The notes below the pieces were generated by a model that was not told the origin of the DNA, ran no database searches, and saw only the letters and a program-made list of their open reading frames with translations. This document shows positions 11,315 to 22,700 of a DNA stretch of 52,979 bases, piece by piece. The stretch's first letter is position 1; each line of letters starts with the position of its first letter. The DNA lies in contig JAQGDQ010001239.1 of assembly GCA_030141605.1 (NCBI GenBank), forward strand, positions 1 to 52,979, given 5' to 3'. The translations under genes and the position numbers were made by a program. Source of the DNA: Tubiluchus corallicola. Lineage: Eukaryota > Priapulida > Priapulimorpha > Priapulimorphida > Tubiluchidae.

Positions 11315-11600
11315 ATTTGTACAGTTTAAAAGTATAGTTTGCAAACTGTATATTTGTACAAGGGTTTGGCAGAATTAGGCCTGCTTAAAAGTATAGTTGG
11401 CAAACTGTATATTTGTACAAGGGTTTGGCAGAATTAGGCCTGCTTAAAAGTATAGTTTGCAAACTGTATATTTGTACAAGGGTTTGACAGAATTAGGCCT
11501 GCTTAAAAGTATAGTTGGCAAACTGTATATTTGTACAAGGGTTTGGCAGAATTAGGCCTGCTTAAAAGTGTAGTTGGCAAACTGCATATTTACAGTTCAT
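11315..11600. repeat. 59-bp tandem repeat, about 4.5 copies
   Basis: gcaaactg recurs at 11341, 11400, 11459, 11518 and 11577. The unit (tttgtacaagggtttggcag, then aattaggcctgc) is the reverse complement of part of dispersed repeat D at 23578-23661 and 25048-25131. Confidence 0.95.
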
Positions 11601-12189
11601 ACTATAAACAAATTAATTGAACCATTTGGTGCAGATTGTATTTTGTGTTACGCAACTAATATTTTTAAATCTCTTTATAGTTTTTATAAATATTCAACAG
11701 TACTGTAAGCCTGCACGTATTGAACACTTTTAGTGACAGGTTTGTCTAGTGCATATGTGCATTGTGCTTGTACATGCATATATAATTATGTAAATATTTT
11801 TGCTGGAATCATTTGTAATTCTTACAGCTACGTGGTTAAAGTGGTTTTTGATGCATGCTCTATTCTTTAAGTTAAAGTAAATGGAAAATCGCAGAAATGT
11901 TGTGATAAATATCACATTTTTATCTTTTTGCAAATGCCAAGTGTGTGGACATTCAACAAGTATATCAAAAAGGAAGGCGTTCCTTTGAAGACTGTTCTAA
12001 AAAGGGCTATTTGGTCCCAGCTAGAGCTCAATACTTTCTACTTTTTGTTCCTCTTCTGCATCAATAGGGCTCTGTGCAATTTTCGTGCAATTTCCCGTTT
12101 AAGTTGTTTCAAATGTTCTATGTCAAGATGATTAAGATCTGTTGACTCTGGTATAATTCTGCTGTGTATATATGAGTAAATGAATATTT
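11601..12189. other. No gene supported
   Basis: A frame at 11928-12131 begins with plausible-looking residues but has no acceptor or donor in phase. Nothing else is seen. Confidence 0.35.
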
Positions 12190-12530
12190 TGCTGCCCTCT
12201 GTTAAAGGCTTAATACATTAACTGTAATTGTTTTTCGTATGTGCCTAGCTGACATTGTTTCGATGTTTGATCTGCAAAAGTTTTATGGCCATAACTTGAA
12301 AAAACTAAAACTTGAAACTTTTATAGTCAAAAGTTAATCCATTGTAATGCCATGTTGTGCTGCCATCTGTTGAGTACTTTATACATTAACCTGGCTGTTT
12401 TTTTTCAGTTGATTATTAGCTATGGATAATTATTGTTTGAATAATTAAATTTTTAACCTGCAAAAGCTTTTCAACCATAATTTGAAAAGCACTCAAACTT
12501 TTAAAGCCTGTAAAATTTACAAGCAAGGAC
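12190..12530. repeat. Diverged tandem duplication of about 165 bp
   Basis: gctgccctctgttaaaggct at 12192 and gctgccatctgttgagtact at 12359 start two copies. Both continue with atacattaac, gcaaaagttttatgg / gcaaaagcttttcaa and cataacttgaaaa / cataatttgaaaa. Many differences indicate an old duplication. Confidence 0.7.
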
Positions 12531-12695
12531 TAATACAGAGAAACTTCAGCCTTGCGTTTGTAGGGCACTTGCTTTTGATATTATTGTAATCAAAACTTTG
12601 GTGTATTTTTTCTGTGCCACCCGATATTAGATTTTATTTTGTACATACAGCATAGTTCTTTTGTGTAAACTAAATTATTGCTTTTTTATTTTTAG

Positions 12696-13109
12696 CAAGT
12701 TGTTCCAGCTCCAGTTGGACTAGATGTTTGCGAGGCGGCCTGCTACCTACAGGCGTTCCATCCGGAGGAGCTTCGTCGATCATCTGCCTCCTCCGTGGGT
12801 AGCAGCGACTCGGAGGACTCCGTTGCCAGGGGTATCGAGGAGTGGAGGGAGAGTGTTGGATTCAGGAAGGAGCATGGGTTTGCTCTTCCTGGATACCCCT
12901 GGCCACCGTCGCCTGGCCGTCCCAGGCGGCGGTCTCGTTCAGATGAGGAGGAAGAAGAGCAGGAGCGTGTCCGGCGTGTTCTGGAGGAACGAGAGCGGAT
13001 TTTGTCGGACACGTATGTCGATAGTGACCTGGATACATCACATGATATTAGCGATTACGAGAGATGGCGGTGGGAAGCCATTTATGGACAGCCATGGTTT
13101 TCTGAGTAA
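12696..13109 (+). CDS. GC-rich internal or terminal exon encoding an acidic, charged protein of unknown family
   Basis: A strong acceptor (ttgcttttttatttttag) ends at 12695 and the frame is then open for 137 codons to TAA at 13107-13109, starting QVVPAPVGLDVCEAACYLQA. Later parts are Ser-rich (SSASSVGSSDSEDS), proline/arginine-rich (GYPWPPSPGRPRRRSRS), strongly acidic (DEEEEEQERVRRVLEERERI, probably helical) and aromatic at the end (YERWRWEAIYGQPWFSE). There is no in-frame initiator before the Met at 12795, so this is a continuation exon with phase 0 entry. The sequence tctga|gtaag at the stop could instead be a donor, extending the protein into a further exon. G+C is far above the flanks. 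An overlapping frame from 12724 is longer but looks less protein-like. I do not recognise the family; a host gene or a mobile-element protein are both possible. Confidence 0.55.
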   Translation, partial: QVVPAPVGLDVCEAACYLQAFHPEELRRSSASSVGSSDSEDSVARGIEEWRESVGFRKEHGFALPGYPWPPSPGRPRRRSRSDEEEEEQERVRRVLEERERILSDTYVDSDLDTSHDISDYERWRWEAIYGQPWFSE

Positions 13110-13748
13110 GATGTTCTTGGTATGTCTTTTTTCTCTACAATTACTTATTATAATCTCCTACAAGTAAGACAATGAAATATCAGAGGTGCTTCAGTGGTGT
13201 TTCCTAAAGGGCAGGGAGGACAAGTCACCCTCTTCCTCCTACTCTGTCTAGTTAGAGTAGTTTCACACAAGAAACTTTTTTGTTACCCATTAACCCAAAC
13301 GTGTAACAGTAATTTTCATCTCACTATGTCAGCATGCCGCAGTATCCATGTTTTTTTCTGCAAACAATTGTAGTATTTTGACCTTTTTTCATTTTTATAT
13401 AGGAAAACGTGCAATGGTGTGGCATCATCATGTATTTTATGCAACATTCACTACAATTACTGAGAACATCAGATGTGCAGCACAGTGAGTGGAATCATGA
13501 AATTCTGTGCAGTATATGGAATGCAAGGAGTGGCAACACTGGATTGTCTTGCTTAACACAAGATCAGATATCCAAAGCAATGTTTTCTACAGCAAATGGA
13601 GACATTAGATGCCTAATGCAACAACAAGGTTTATTACATTACTGTTATATTTTATTGTGTGTTGTGTCATAGAAAAAGCCATTACAATTATCCTCATAGT
13701 ATGCTTTATATGAAACACTTGTTTCTGATACAATGTAATATTGTTAAA
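13110..13748. other. Downstream flank; weak exon candidate at about 13403-13672
   Basis: An acceptor-like ttttcatttttatatag precedes 13403, and an 87-codon frame follows from 13409. If spliced from the donor-like site at about 13105, the reading would run only about 20 codons. No canonical donor closes the frame, so I leave it unassigned. Confidence 0.2.
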
Positions 13749-13936
13749 TTGATGCTTTAACATTCAGCATCCCTGGCCCTATTCTGCATCACCAATTGAT
13801 GCTTTAACATTCAGCATCCCTGGCCCTATTCTGCATCATCAATTGATGCTTTAACATTCAGCATCCCTGGCCCTATTCTGCATCACCAATTGATGCTTTA
13901 ACATTCAGCATCCCTGGCCCATTTCTGCATCATCAT
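13749..13936. repeat. 47-bp tandem repeat, four copies
   Basis: ttgatgctttaacattcagc repeats at 47-bp spacing with only single-base changes (caccaa/catcaa, ccctatt/ccatttc). Confidence 0.96.
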
Positions 13937-14760
13937 TTCTATTCAGCTTCAGTTTGATGATTCTCTAATGTGTCTTTGCTATGAAGGACACGCCTCTTTT
14001 CTTTCTGTTCAGTGTCTAAATAAGTTTGTTGTTTGTCAAGACGAGTCAAGTAATGAAGTGGAGACACCTGGTAGTTGGTCGCTACAACTTCTTTTTCAAT
14101 GTATGACTTCATTTGTGATAATTAGTCGTCAGGGAATCAAATTTATAAAATTCATTTCGCATTTTGCACGACTTTGCATTTCTTGGCATCATGCAGACTG
14201 CTTGTCATAATCTTTAGTTATTTTTCTCTCGGGGTGATAATATAGCAGGAGGAGGAGTCACTCTTCTGTTTTCATATTTTTATGTATATACGAGCAAAGT
14301 TGGTCTGCACGTAATCGAGAGGGCATCATTGTTTCTATTGTGTTTTTCTGCTGTCATTTCATTAAATAATTTAAACCAAATTTTGCTTAAAGACTTTTTC
14401 TAGCCAATAAGAAACACTTGCAGGTTTTTTGGCGCCCCCTGGATGGTGTCTTAAGTATCGTTTGTTTGAAGATTGTTAGGCAGGATTTTGCGCATTTAAT
14501 TTAAATTTTTTGATTGGTTCTTTTCGACCAGCGCATGCACATTGGGCAGTAGTCGACAGTTCTTGACGTGAAAGACAGATATTTTCAATTGTGAGAAATC
14601 TATAAGGTTCAGAAATAGTTTGTGTGTAACCTGCGGTTCAGAACTGGAATTATCTTTTTGCGTTACTTGTTATCCATATATTTACAAGAATACATGACTT
14701 CCTTCCTGGAAAACATTATTCCCTGTTAAGTGTTTTACCTAAAAAATGACTATTTTCGCT
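13937..14760. other. Spacer with no gene recognised
   Basis: A ggcgccccctggatgg string at 14431 resembles a CTCF core in reverse orientation. Frames are short and unsupported. Confidence 0.4.
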
Positions 14761-15012
14761 CTAAAAATTAGTAAAACTTTTTCATTGAGAATGTCAAAAT
14801 GATATCTTCCAACCTTGTGATTGTTTATTTACTGTTTTGATTACTTATGTAACTGTCACTTCAACTGTGTCTTAGAACTCTAGAATTGTTAAGGAGCTAA
14901 GTCATCAAACTTAAGCAGGTCATAGCAAGAGATGAGAGAAAAATTGTTGTTGGGTAGGTGTTGACATGGGCTGGGGGCAGTCTAAGGTCAAAGTTTACAA
15001 CAAGTAGGGACT

Positions 15013-15156
15013 ATGAGCGGCTGGGCAAACAAAGGTACTCCTCTTACTGTCCCAAGTGAGGAAGTGACATTGGAGAAGTGGTCGGTGACCTTGCGTGGGT
15101 GGATTGAGGTCAACGGAAGTGGAAGTTCATTAACTACTACAGAAGGGAAGTCATAA
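15013..15156 (+). other. Short frame shared by both arms of the foldback structure
   Basis: The left arm encodes 47 codons starting MSGWANKGTPLTVPSEEVTL. The right arm encodes the same start on the minus strand (ATG near 18237, MSGWTNKGTPLTVPSEEVTL) for 64 codons. The differences between arms are not obviously synonymous, and the frames diverge and stop at different places. I treat this as repeat sequence with a possible coding ancestry, not as a gene. Confidence 0.25.
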
Positions 15157-15619
15157 AACTACAAGAGCTTGTTGACTAACCTTATGCGACTCATAATACG
15201 AAGTGGGCGAGTAACTAAGATGAGGTATTTGGTGAGTTTAAGTTGATAGTTCACAGTTAAACGTTGCAATAATTGCACAATTGCAATGAATTTGGCAAGC
15301 AAAGCTGGAGAACTTGCTATACCGGGCAGAGAACGAGTTTGGTTATGTAATCAGTGAGTTTTTATTGGTTGTTCTAGATAAAGAACGTTAAGATTTAAAA
15401 ACTATTATAAGAAACAGTTATAAAAGCTCAAGGAGCTGAGTGTTCAAACTGATGCAACTTATGTTACGTAATGAGGTTAGCGAATGACTTTGTTGGTGGA
15501 GGTTCAAGGTTAGAAGCCGTACAATTGTAAAACTGTGGACAGTACGAGGTCATGGGCTGCAACAACTTCTAAAACCACCAGTAGTTAGGCAAACAAAGGC
15601 TTGCAACGTATTTTTCTAA

Positions 15620-17050
15620 AGGGAGGGTGACTAATTATCATAAATTGTGGCAACTCAAAACATCTGTAAAAAGCAGTATTACTGAATTACTGCTAAAGTG
15701 CAAGGCAACCAGTGCCAGGCTAATATTATTCATTTTGCCTCTCAATCTAGAACTACTGATGCTGGCAAGCTGATAGTGTACTTAGTGTACAACTGTGTAC
15801 CATTTTCAAACTGTAAAACAGGGGACCTTACAACTGTGTACCATTTTCAAACTGTAAAACAGGATACCTTACAAATGTGTGAAATTTTAAACTTTTTACA
15901 TCGACAGTAAAAGAAGTAAAATGATTTTTTTAATTTCTTAGATTTTTCATTTACAATATCATTTCTATCATTTACACGTTTGTGTTGTTTATAATAGTTC
16001 CAAATCTTATTGCTTCTGTGTTTAATTTTTACTTTTCGTACTTGCAATTAATCAGTAGACCTATGCTAGCTAAGGTTTACTTATTATATCTGCTGCACTA
16101 ATTTATGCAAGACAGTTTGAGTTGAAAACGTAATCATTAAGCTACTGTAGTGCAAACATTTTCTATGATCCAGTTCTAAAAGCAAAATTTGTTGAAAATC
16201 CGCTTACTTGAGCAATTTTAAGACTTCCATGTTTTTTTTAATTTCAAAAATGTTAGAAAAATATTCACAAACAACATCGGAAAATTTGATGTCACATGTT
16301 CAAGCTGCAGCAGTTTAAGCATTAGTTAGAGATAGTTAGTGATAATTAGTGATAATTAGTTTTAGTTTTAGTTAGTAACAGGGCGGTAGGTAAGGAGCGT
16401 AGGGTCTCATCAATTAAAACTATAAAACTTGTTTTTATCAAGTGGTTTTTTATATTTATATGATATACAAATCATTTAAAATGTCCTACTCTCCTTGCCA
16501 CGTTAGAGCCGTTAATTAATTTATTAATTAAGGAATAGATTATTTTATTCAAAGCCTTACAAAGTCTTCCAAAATTTACTACATAAATAAGAAACAGCGA
16601 GACACGGCTTTTACTTTGTAAAACTTTGAATATCTTGCAGTTAGATCTGCACTAATTAGGATTACGTTAATTAATAGGCTCTGAATCATCAAGAGCGACT
16701 GCAGCGCTGCCGGCAGCTGCTGCAGTAACTGTAGCAACTTGAACACTGCGGCGTTGTGTGTTGAAGATGTTATGATTAAAATTTGGGCTAAAAACCATCT
16801 TGTAATCTTGCCCTTAGTCCTGAGGTAGAACATGTTTTTACTGCAGTAATTTAACTGAAATTACAGCAATTAAACTTACTTCTCAATAAAGTGATATTAG
16901 ATTGGGAAAAATTCTTTTAGCAGCAGATATAATTTTAATGATAAGTTGCAAGCGATGTTTTTTTGTAAGAAAGCAGGCACATTTTATCATATTGTATCAC
17001 TGGCTACGTCATTATTGGTCACTCAATGTAGTTCTGTTAACTGTCCTTTT
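15620..17050. other. Interior of the foldback structure, no gene
   Basis: It holds a two-copy, 41-bp duplication at 15790-15872 (aactgtgtaccattttcaaa) and short ttagtgataa/ttagtttt repetitions at 16320-16370. There is no transposase-like frame. Confidence 0.5.
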
Positions 17051-17765
17051 ATAGAAAGTTTGAGTTGTCACTGAATTTAAACCACAAATTAAAGTCACCT
17101 ATAGAAAGTTTGAGTTGTCACTGAATTTAAACCACAAACTAAAGTCACCTTTAGAAAGTTTGAGTTGTCACTGAATTTAAACCACAAGCTAAAGTCACCT
17201 ATAGAAAGTATGAGTTGTCACTGAATTTAAACCACAAGCTAAAGTCACCTATAGAAAGTTTGAGTTGTCACTGAATTTAAACCACAAGCTAAAGTCACCT
17301 ATAGAAAGTTTGAGTTGTCACTGAATTTAAACCACAAGCTAAAGTCACCTATAGAGAGCTGAGTTGTCACCGAATTTAAACCACAAGCTAAAGTCACCTA
17401 TAGAGAGTTGAGTTGTCACTGAATTTAAACCACAAGCTAAAGTCACCTATAGAGAATTTCAATTGTCACCGAATTTAAACCACAAGCTAAAGTCACCTAT
17501 AGAAAGTTTGAGTTGTCACTGAATTTAAACCACAAACTAAAGTCACCTATAGAGAGCTGAGTTGTCACTGAATTTAAACCACAAACTAAAGTCACCTATA
17601 GAGAGTTGAGTTGTCACTGAATTTAAACCACAAACTAAAGTCACCTAATAGAGAGTTGAGTTGTCACTGAATTTAAACCACAAACTAAAGTCACCTATAG
17701 AGAGTTGAGTTGTCACTGAATTTAAGCCACAAACTAAAGTCAACTATATAGAGTTGAGTTGTCAC
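17051..17765. repeat. 50-bp tandem repeat, about 14 copies
   Basis: Units atagaaagtttgagttgtca, then ctgaatttaaaccacaa, recur at 50 bp, with a shorter subtype (agagagttgag) in the second half. The array lies immediately inside the right arm of the foldback structure and is absent from the left side, so it probably expanded after insertion. Confidence 0.95.
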
Positions 17766-18487
17766 AGTTCAGTTTAGGTTAAGTTGCATCAGTTCAGGCA
17801 CACAACTCCCGCTTACCATTTTAATGCAATTGTCTCTTATAATTGTTTCTAAATCGTAGCATCCTTTCCTCTTCCACCACTAATCTAAAGTCATTGATTT
17901 ACTTCATCGATCTCCTTCTCCACCTGGTGCAGTAAGTTATCTACCTTTCCTTTCCGAATTCTTTGCTGTTGTGCTTTTGTTGTCACCTTTACCTGTGAAC
18001 CACCCACTCAAAGTCACTGAATACCCCATCTTCGTTACTCATCTACCTCTTGTTATGAGTTGCATAATGTTTGTCAATGAGCTCCTTGCAGTTTTGTAAC
18101 CTCCTTTCTCTAGTAGTTTTTAAACTTTCATCTCCTTTGACTTTAATCCACCCACGCAAGGTCACCGACCACTTCACCAATGTCACTTCCTCACTTGGTA
18201 CAGTAAGAGGAGTACCTTTGTTTGTCCAGCCGCTCATAGTCCTTGCTTGTTGTAAACTTTGACCCTAAACTGCCCTCCCCCATGTCACCACCTACCCAAC
18301 AACAATTTCTCTCCCATCTCTTGCTATGACCTGTTTAAGTTTGATGACTTAGCTCCTTAACAATTCTAGAGTTCTAAGACACAGTTGAAGTGACAGTTAC
18401 ATAAGTAATCCAAATAATAAATAAATAATCACTGGGTTGGAAAGTTGTGTTTTGACCATTCAATGAGTTTTACTATTTTTAAACAGT

Positions 18488-19159
18488 GCTGGCACTTTCG
18501 TATTCGTCCCCGGCCTGCTTACTCTCTAAACTACTAGGTGAGATGTTTGCACATTATTTGTCCCTGGTGGTTAGCGTAATTTACAACATGCAGCATTTGT
18601 ATGTTTTCGTCTGAAGAAGAAACAATGGCAAAGTTTTGTATAACGTGATCTTGAGTCTACCTACACCTCCGTTAGGTCTTTTAGGGGTGGTTAAACTCCC
18701 TGGTTGGTCCGAGATTACAGCCTCGCTGTCAACTTACGCTGACTTAATTTGGCATTTACAGCACTACAATTACGCAAGGCGCTATATAGTAAATTTATTA
18801 TAATTTATAGTGTTAGTACTTTTTATAGTAACTCAAGTCGCAAAAAACTTCCCTCTCAAGTTAGATGTTACCATTACGCCTAACTACTTCAAACACTTGG
18901 TCACTTTGCTTCTTAACAATTGTTGATTTGTAAGACTATCACTTACACTGGTTTTATTATGGACAAGTTCCAGAAGTAGTCGAGCTTTGTTTACTCCACG
19001 TATCTCTCATGTCTGCTTCCATTATACTTAACAGGATAGTCTATAGTGTTCCAGTGTGTCCTACTTATATCTAGTGTTGGTGTTTTGTGACTGCATAAAA
19101 ATGTAACATGGTAAGGGGCGGCTTTAGGTAGTTTGGGGTGCTCTAGGCAAAATTTTTTT
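18488..19159. other. Spacer with no feature supported
   Basis: Moderately AT-rich. No frame, motif or tandem pattern is convincing. Confidence 0.4.
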
Positions 19160-19600
19160 TAACGCCCTCTCTTCCACCTAGAATTTATGGCGCCATCTTT
19201 TCCGCGTAGAGTTTTTGGCGCCGTCTTTTTCACATAGAGTTTTTGGCGCCGCCCTCTTTTCCACGTAGAGTTTTTGGCACCCTCTTTTCCACGTAGAGTT
19301 TTTAGCGTCGCCCTCTTTTCCGCGTATAGTTTTTGGCGCCGCCCTCTTTTACACGTAGAGTTTTTGGCACCCTCTTTTCCACGTAGAGTTTTTGGCGCCC
19401 TCTTTTCCACGTACTTTTTTTCGCCGCCTTCCACGTAGAATTTTGGCGCCCTCTTTTCCACGTAGAATTTTTGGCACCCTCTTTTCCACGTAGAGTTTTT
19501 AGCGCCCTCTCTTCAACATAGAATTTTTAGCGCCCTCTTTTCCACGTAGAGTGTTAGCGCCCTCTCTTCAACGTAGAATTTTTAGGGCCCTCCAACGCTC
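19160..19600. repeat. Irregular minisatellite of about 28-32 bp
   Basis: Repeated cctcttttccacgtagagtt followed by tttggcgc, with variable spacing (single and double gccgcc). It gives a Lys/Arg-rich frame on the minus strand that I do not consider a gene. Confidence 0.9.
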
Positions 19601-19822
19601 AATCCCTTCTCCCGCTGCCGCCTCCACCATACCCCCAAAATTAAATTTGTAGTGACAATATTATAATGGTAGCTTATAATTGGTGCATATTCTAGCCCTC
19701 TTGGTTTATTAAGCACAATTGTTCATAATTGTTATCACTTATGCTAAACTTAAAAATTAAACACTTCTAAAATTTGGCGCCCCATTAAAATTTGTTGCTC
19801 CAGCTAACTGCTTAGCTTGTTT

Positions 19823-20042
19823 AGTGGTACAGTCTGCTCTGAACATGGTATAAACAGTAAACAAGCACCTTGTATAGAGTGGTACAGTCTGCTCTGAACA
19901 TGGTATAAACAGTAAACAAGCACCTTGTATAGAGTGGTACAGTCTGCTCTGAACATGGTATAAACAGTAAACAAGCACCTTGTATAGAGTGGTACAGTCT
20001 GCTCTGAACATGGTATAAACAGTAAACAAGCACCTTGTATTT
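19823..20042. repeat. 55-bp tandem repeat, four near-identical copies
   Basis: agtggtacagtctgctctga starts at 19823, 19878, 19933 and 19988. The copies are almost identical, so the array is young. Because 55 is not a multiple of three, three overlapping minus frames read the same peptides in turn. Confidence 0.97.
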
Positions 20043-20259
20043 CTAATCGAGTGAATTTGGTGATTAACTGACACTGGTTTGGGCTTGTTCTGGACAACTT
20101 CTAACGTTGGTTTCAGAAAAATTATACTACTTTACAGTAATTTTATGTACATATCGTATTCACGTCGAAAAGAATTTTCGTTTGTTTTCATTTTAAATCT
20201 CCCGCAATACTGTTCCGACGCCACGTAAATCAGGGGAAGAAAAGGCAATGTTAAATTAT

Positions 20260-20660
20260 GATCTAAAAAACTTTCCATGCAAAACTATATTACTTAGCAT
20301 TTCACTTACCTGCTGGAAAGACTTAAATTACTAGACTAATAATTTAAAATGTTTGTGCCAATTGGTTAAATGTCACTGACTCACCCGCCAGGGTGCGCCA
20401 CTCACTAGCCAAGAACGTATTTTTAAACTTATTGACAAGATACAGTAATTTAAAAGTTTACTTAATTAGCAATGTTCATGCTACGAATACTCTGATTATT
20501 TTTTCAAACTTTATTTAATGTTATCAAAACTTTCTTCAAACGACCTACGATTAAAATGGCCTCACCTAACGGTCATCTGGAGTTTAAATTTACACGTTCT
20601 ATACAGCTTTGCGTCCGATGCAAGCAATGCATACGAAAAGGTAGCATGTAAGTGGTATAA
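20260..20660 (+). repeat. Dispersed repeat C, copy 2
   Basis: Colinear with 10740-11110. It retains tatattacttag, aatttaaaatgttt, gtgcgccactcactagcc, acttattgacaagatacagt and gtagcatgtaagtgg. Confidence 0.7.
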
Positions 20661-21611
20661 AATCTCCACCGACATTACCCCTCCCCACCGATAATTTGGC
20701 AGCAAAAATTCTATAATTATTTTGCATGAAATTTTGAGCAAATATTTATGAATATCTGTGAAGATCTTGCAGCTGTAATCTTGGCTCGGTGCCAGCAATA
20801 ATTTATCTTTCTCTTCCATCCTCGTACTTTGTAGGGACAAGATTTTGTTCTGTGTTTCGTATACCCAGCATTCACGATCCCCAATCCGTTATTGTTGTGA
20901 TTAAAATTTTTTTTAATATAGTCTTATTTATAGTACCAGTTTAACCTATTCGTGGTAAAATAACGACTATGGGCTTTTGTAATGCACATTGTAAAATTTA
21001 AATGTTTTTTCGGTTGACTGACGTAGAAACGAATTTGCATTTTCTACATTTCTGTAGATTTCTTGTAGATTTCTCACAGTTGAATCAGGTAATCACTGAA
21101 TGCAGAAACGTTTTTTCTTCCTCGACTGGGAACCATTCACATTTCTATGTAGAACTGCGCTATTTTACAAACAAGCATTGCATGATTTTGTTTCAGTATT
21201 GTCATGATCGTCTTCGTTATTATCATCATCATCGTCATCTCCACTACAACTAGCTTCTTCGTAAAGAAACCACAAGACTGCCAGTAATTATTTTGGTCGT
21301 CGTTGTTGTTGCCGCCGCCATTATTTGCCTTCTTTTAACAGTTTTTGTTTTTATATTAATTTTTGCAGATTTTTTTTCGTTTTTTCATTCGAGAAACAAC
21401 ATTTCCTTTTGTAAACACATTTAAGAATGCTGAAGTACGTTTTCTTTTCGATTGTTATTTCACAATCACAGCAACAGGTTCCATGGCGAAGCAGTCCAGC
21501 AGACATCATTCTAATTCTTGTTTCAAGTGCTGTTGTTCTATCAAGTTGCTTGTAAATTTTGGCTATTGATGATTATGGAAAATTGCTCCCATTCTCTAAA
21601 TCTCATTTGGT
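20661..21611. other. Spacer with no gene recognised
   Basis: T-rich stretches (21300-21420) and scattered short frames only. Confidence 0.4.
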
Positions 21612-22700
21612 TCATAGTTACTGCTATAGGGCGTTTGACAAAGTTGTGCAAGCAGATGATTTCAGTTTTTTCCCAAGAACTTGTTGTTCTGTCGAGTGGC
21701 TATTAGTTACTGCTATAAGGTGTTTGACAAAGTTGTGCAAGCAGATGATTCCAGTTTTTTCCCAAGAACTTGTTGTTCTGTCGAGTGGCTATTAGTAACT
21801 GCTATAAGGTGTTTGACAAAGTTGTGCAAGCAGATGATTCCAGTTTTTTCCTCAAGAACTTGTTGTTCTGTCGAGTGGCTATTAGTTACTGCTATAGGGT
21901 GCTTGACAAAGTTGTGCAAGCAGATGATTCCAGTTTTTTCCCAAGAACTTGTTGTTCTGTCGAGTGGCTATCAGTTACTGCTATAAGGTGTTTGACAAAG
22001 TTGTGCAAGCAGATGATTTTAGTTTTTTCCCCAAGAACTTGTTGTTCTGTCGAGTGGCTATTAGTTACTGCTATAGGGTGCTTGACAAAGTTGTGCAAGC
22101 AGATCATTCCAGTTTTTTCCCAAGAACTTGTTGTTCTGTCGAGTGACTATCAGTTACTGCTATAGGGCGTTTGACAAAGTTGTGCAAACAGATGATTTTA
22201 GTTTTTTCCCCAAGAACTTGTTGTTCTGTCGAGTGGCTATTAGTTACTGCTATAAGGTGTTTGACAAAGTTGTGCAAGCAGATGATTCCAGTTTTTTCCC
22301 CCAAGAACTTGTTGTTCTGTCGAGTGGCTATTAGTTACTGCTATAAGGTGTTTGACAAAGTTGTGCAAACAGATGATTCCAGTTTTTTCCCAAGAACTTC
22401 TTGTTCTGTCGAGTGGCTATTAGTAACTGCTATAAGGTGTTTGACAAAGTTGTGCAAACAGATGATTTCAGTTTTTTCCTCAAGAACTTGTTGTTCTGTC
22501 GAGTGGCTATTAGTAACTGCTATAAGGTGTTTGACAAAGTTGTGCAAACAGATGATTTCAGTTTTTTCCTCAAGAACTTGTTGTTCTGTCGAGTGGCTAT
22601 TAGTTACTGCTATAAGGTGTTTGACAAACTTGTGCAAGCAGATGATTCCAGTTTTTTTCCAAGAACTTGTTGTTCTGTTGAGTGGCTATTGACTATTGCT
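21612..22700. repeat. Tandem repeat of about 90 bp, twelve copies
   Basis: The core gtttgacaaagttgtgcaag occurs twelve times at 89-91 bp spacing from about 21631 to 22621. Variants (ataagg/atagggtg/atagggcg, gattcc/gatttt/gatttc) are interspersed, which suggests exchange between units. Indels of one or two bases in the run of Ts before ccaagaac shift the frame between units, which argues against a coding role for the several long overlapping frames. Confidence 0.97.

Larger units (their letters stand above)
14761..18487. mobile_element. Foldback-like structure with arms of about 700 bp (14761-15465 and 17768-18487)
   Basis: The left arm and the reverse complement of the right arm align almost throughout. 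Examples are gattacttatgtaactgtca, aattctagaattgttaagga (reversed on the right), gcggctgggcaaacaaaggt against gcggctggacaaacaaaggt, gaggaagtgacattgg, and gaactgatgcaactta against caaactgatgcaactta at the inner ends. In the left arm a second partial copy of the arm unit follows in direct orientation (aaggagctaag at 14896, aaggagctgag at about 15430), so the unit is about 540 bp. The right arm is followed inward by the 50-bp array. I could not fix a target-site duplication. No transposase is present in the interior, so it would be nonautonomous. Confidence 0.65.

Noticed and set aside
11928-12131. Frame beginning MPSVWTFNKYIKKEG
   Set aside because: Looks protein-like for about 25 codons, but no matching acceptor or GT donor is present.
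12724-13167. 147-codon frame overlapping the GC-rich exon
   Set aside because: It is longer, but its product is Arg/Gly-rich without ordered segments, and the other frame joins directly to the acceptor. Kept only as an alternative.
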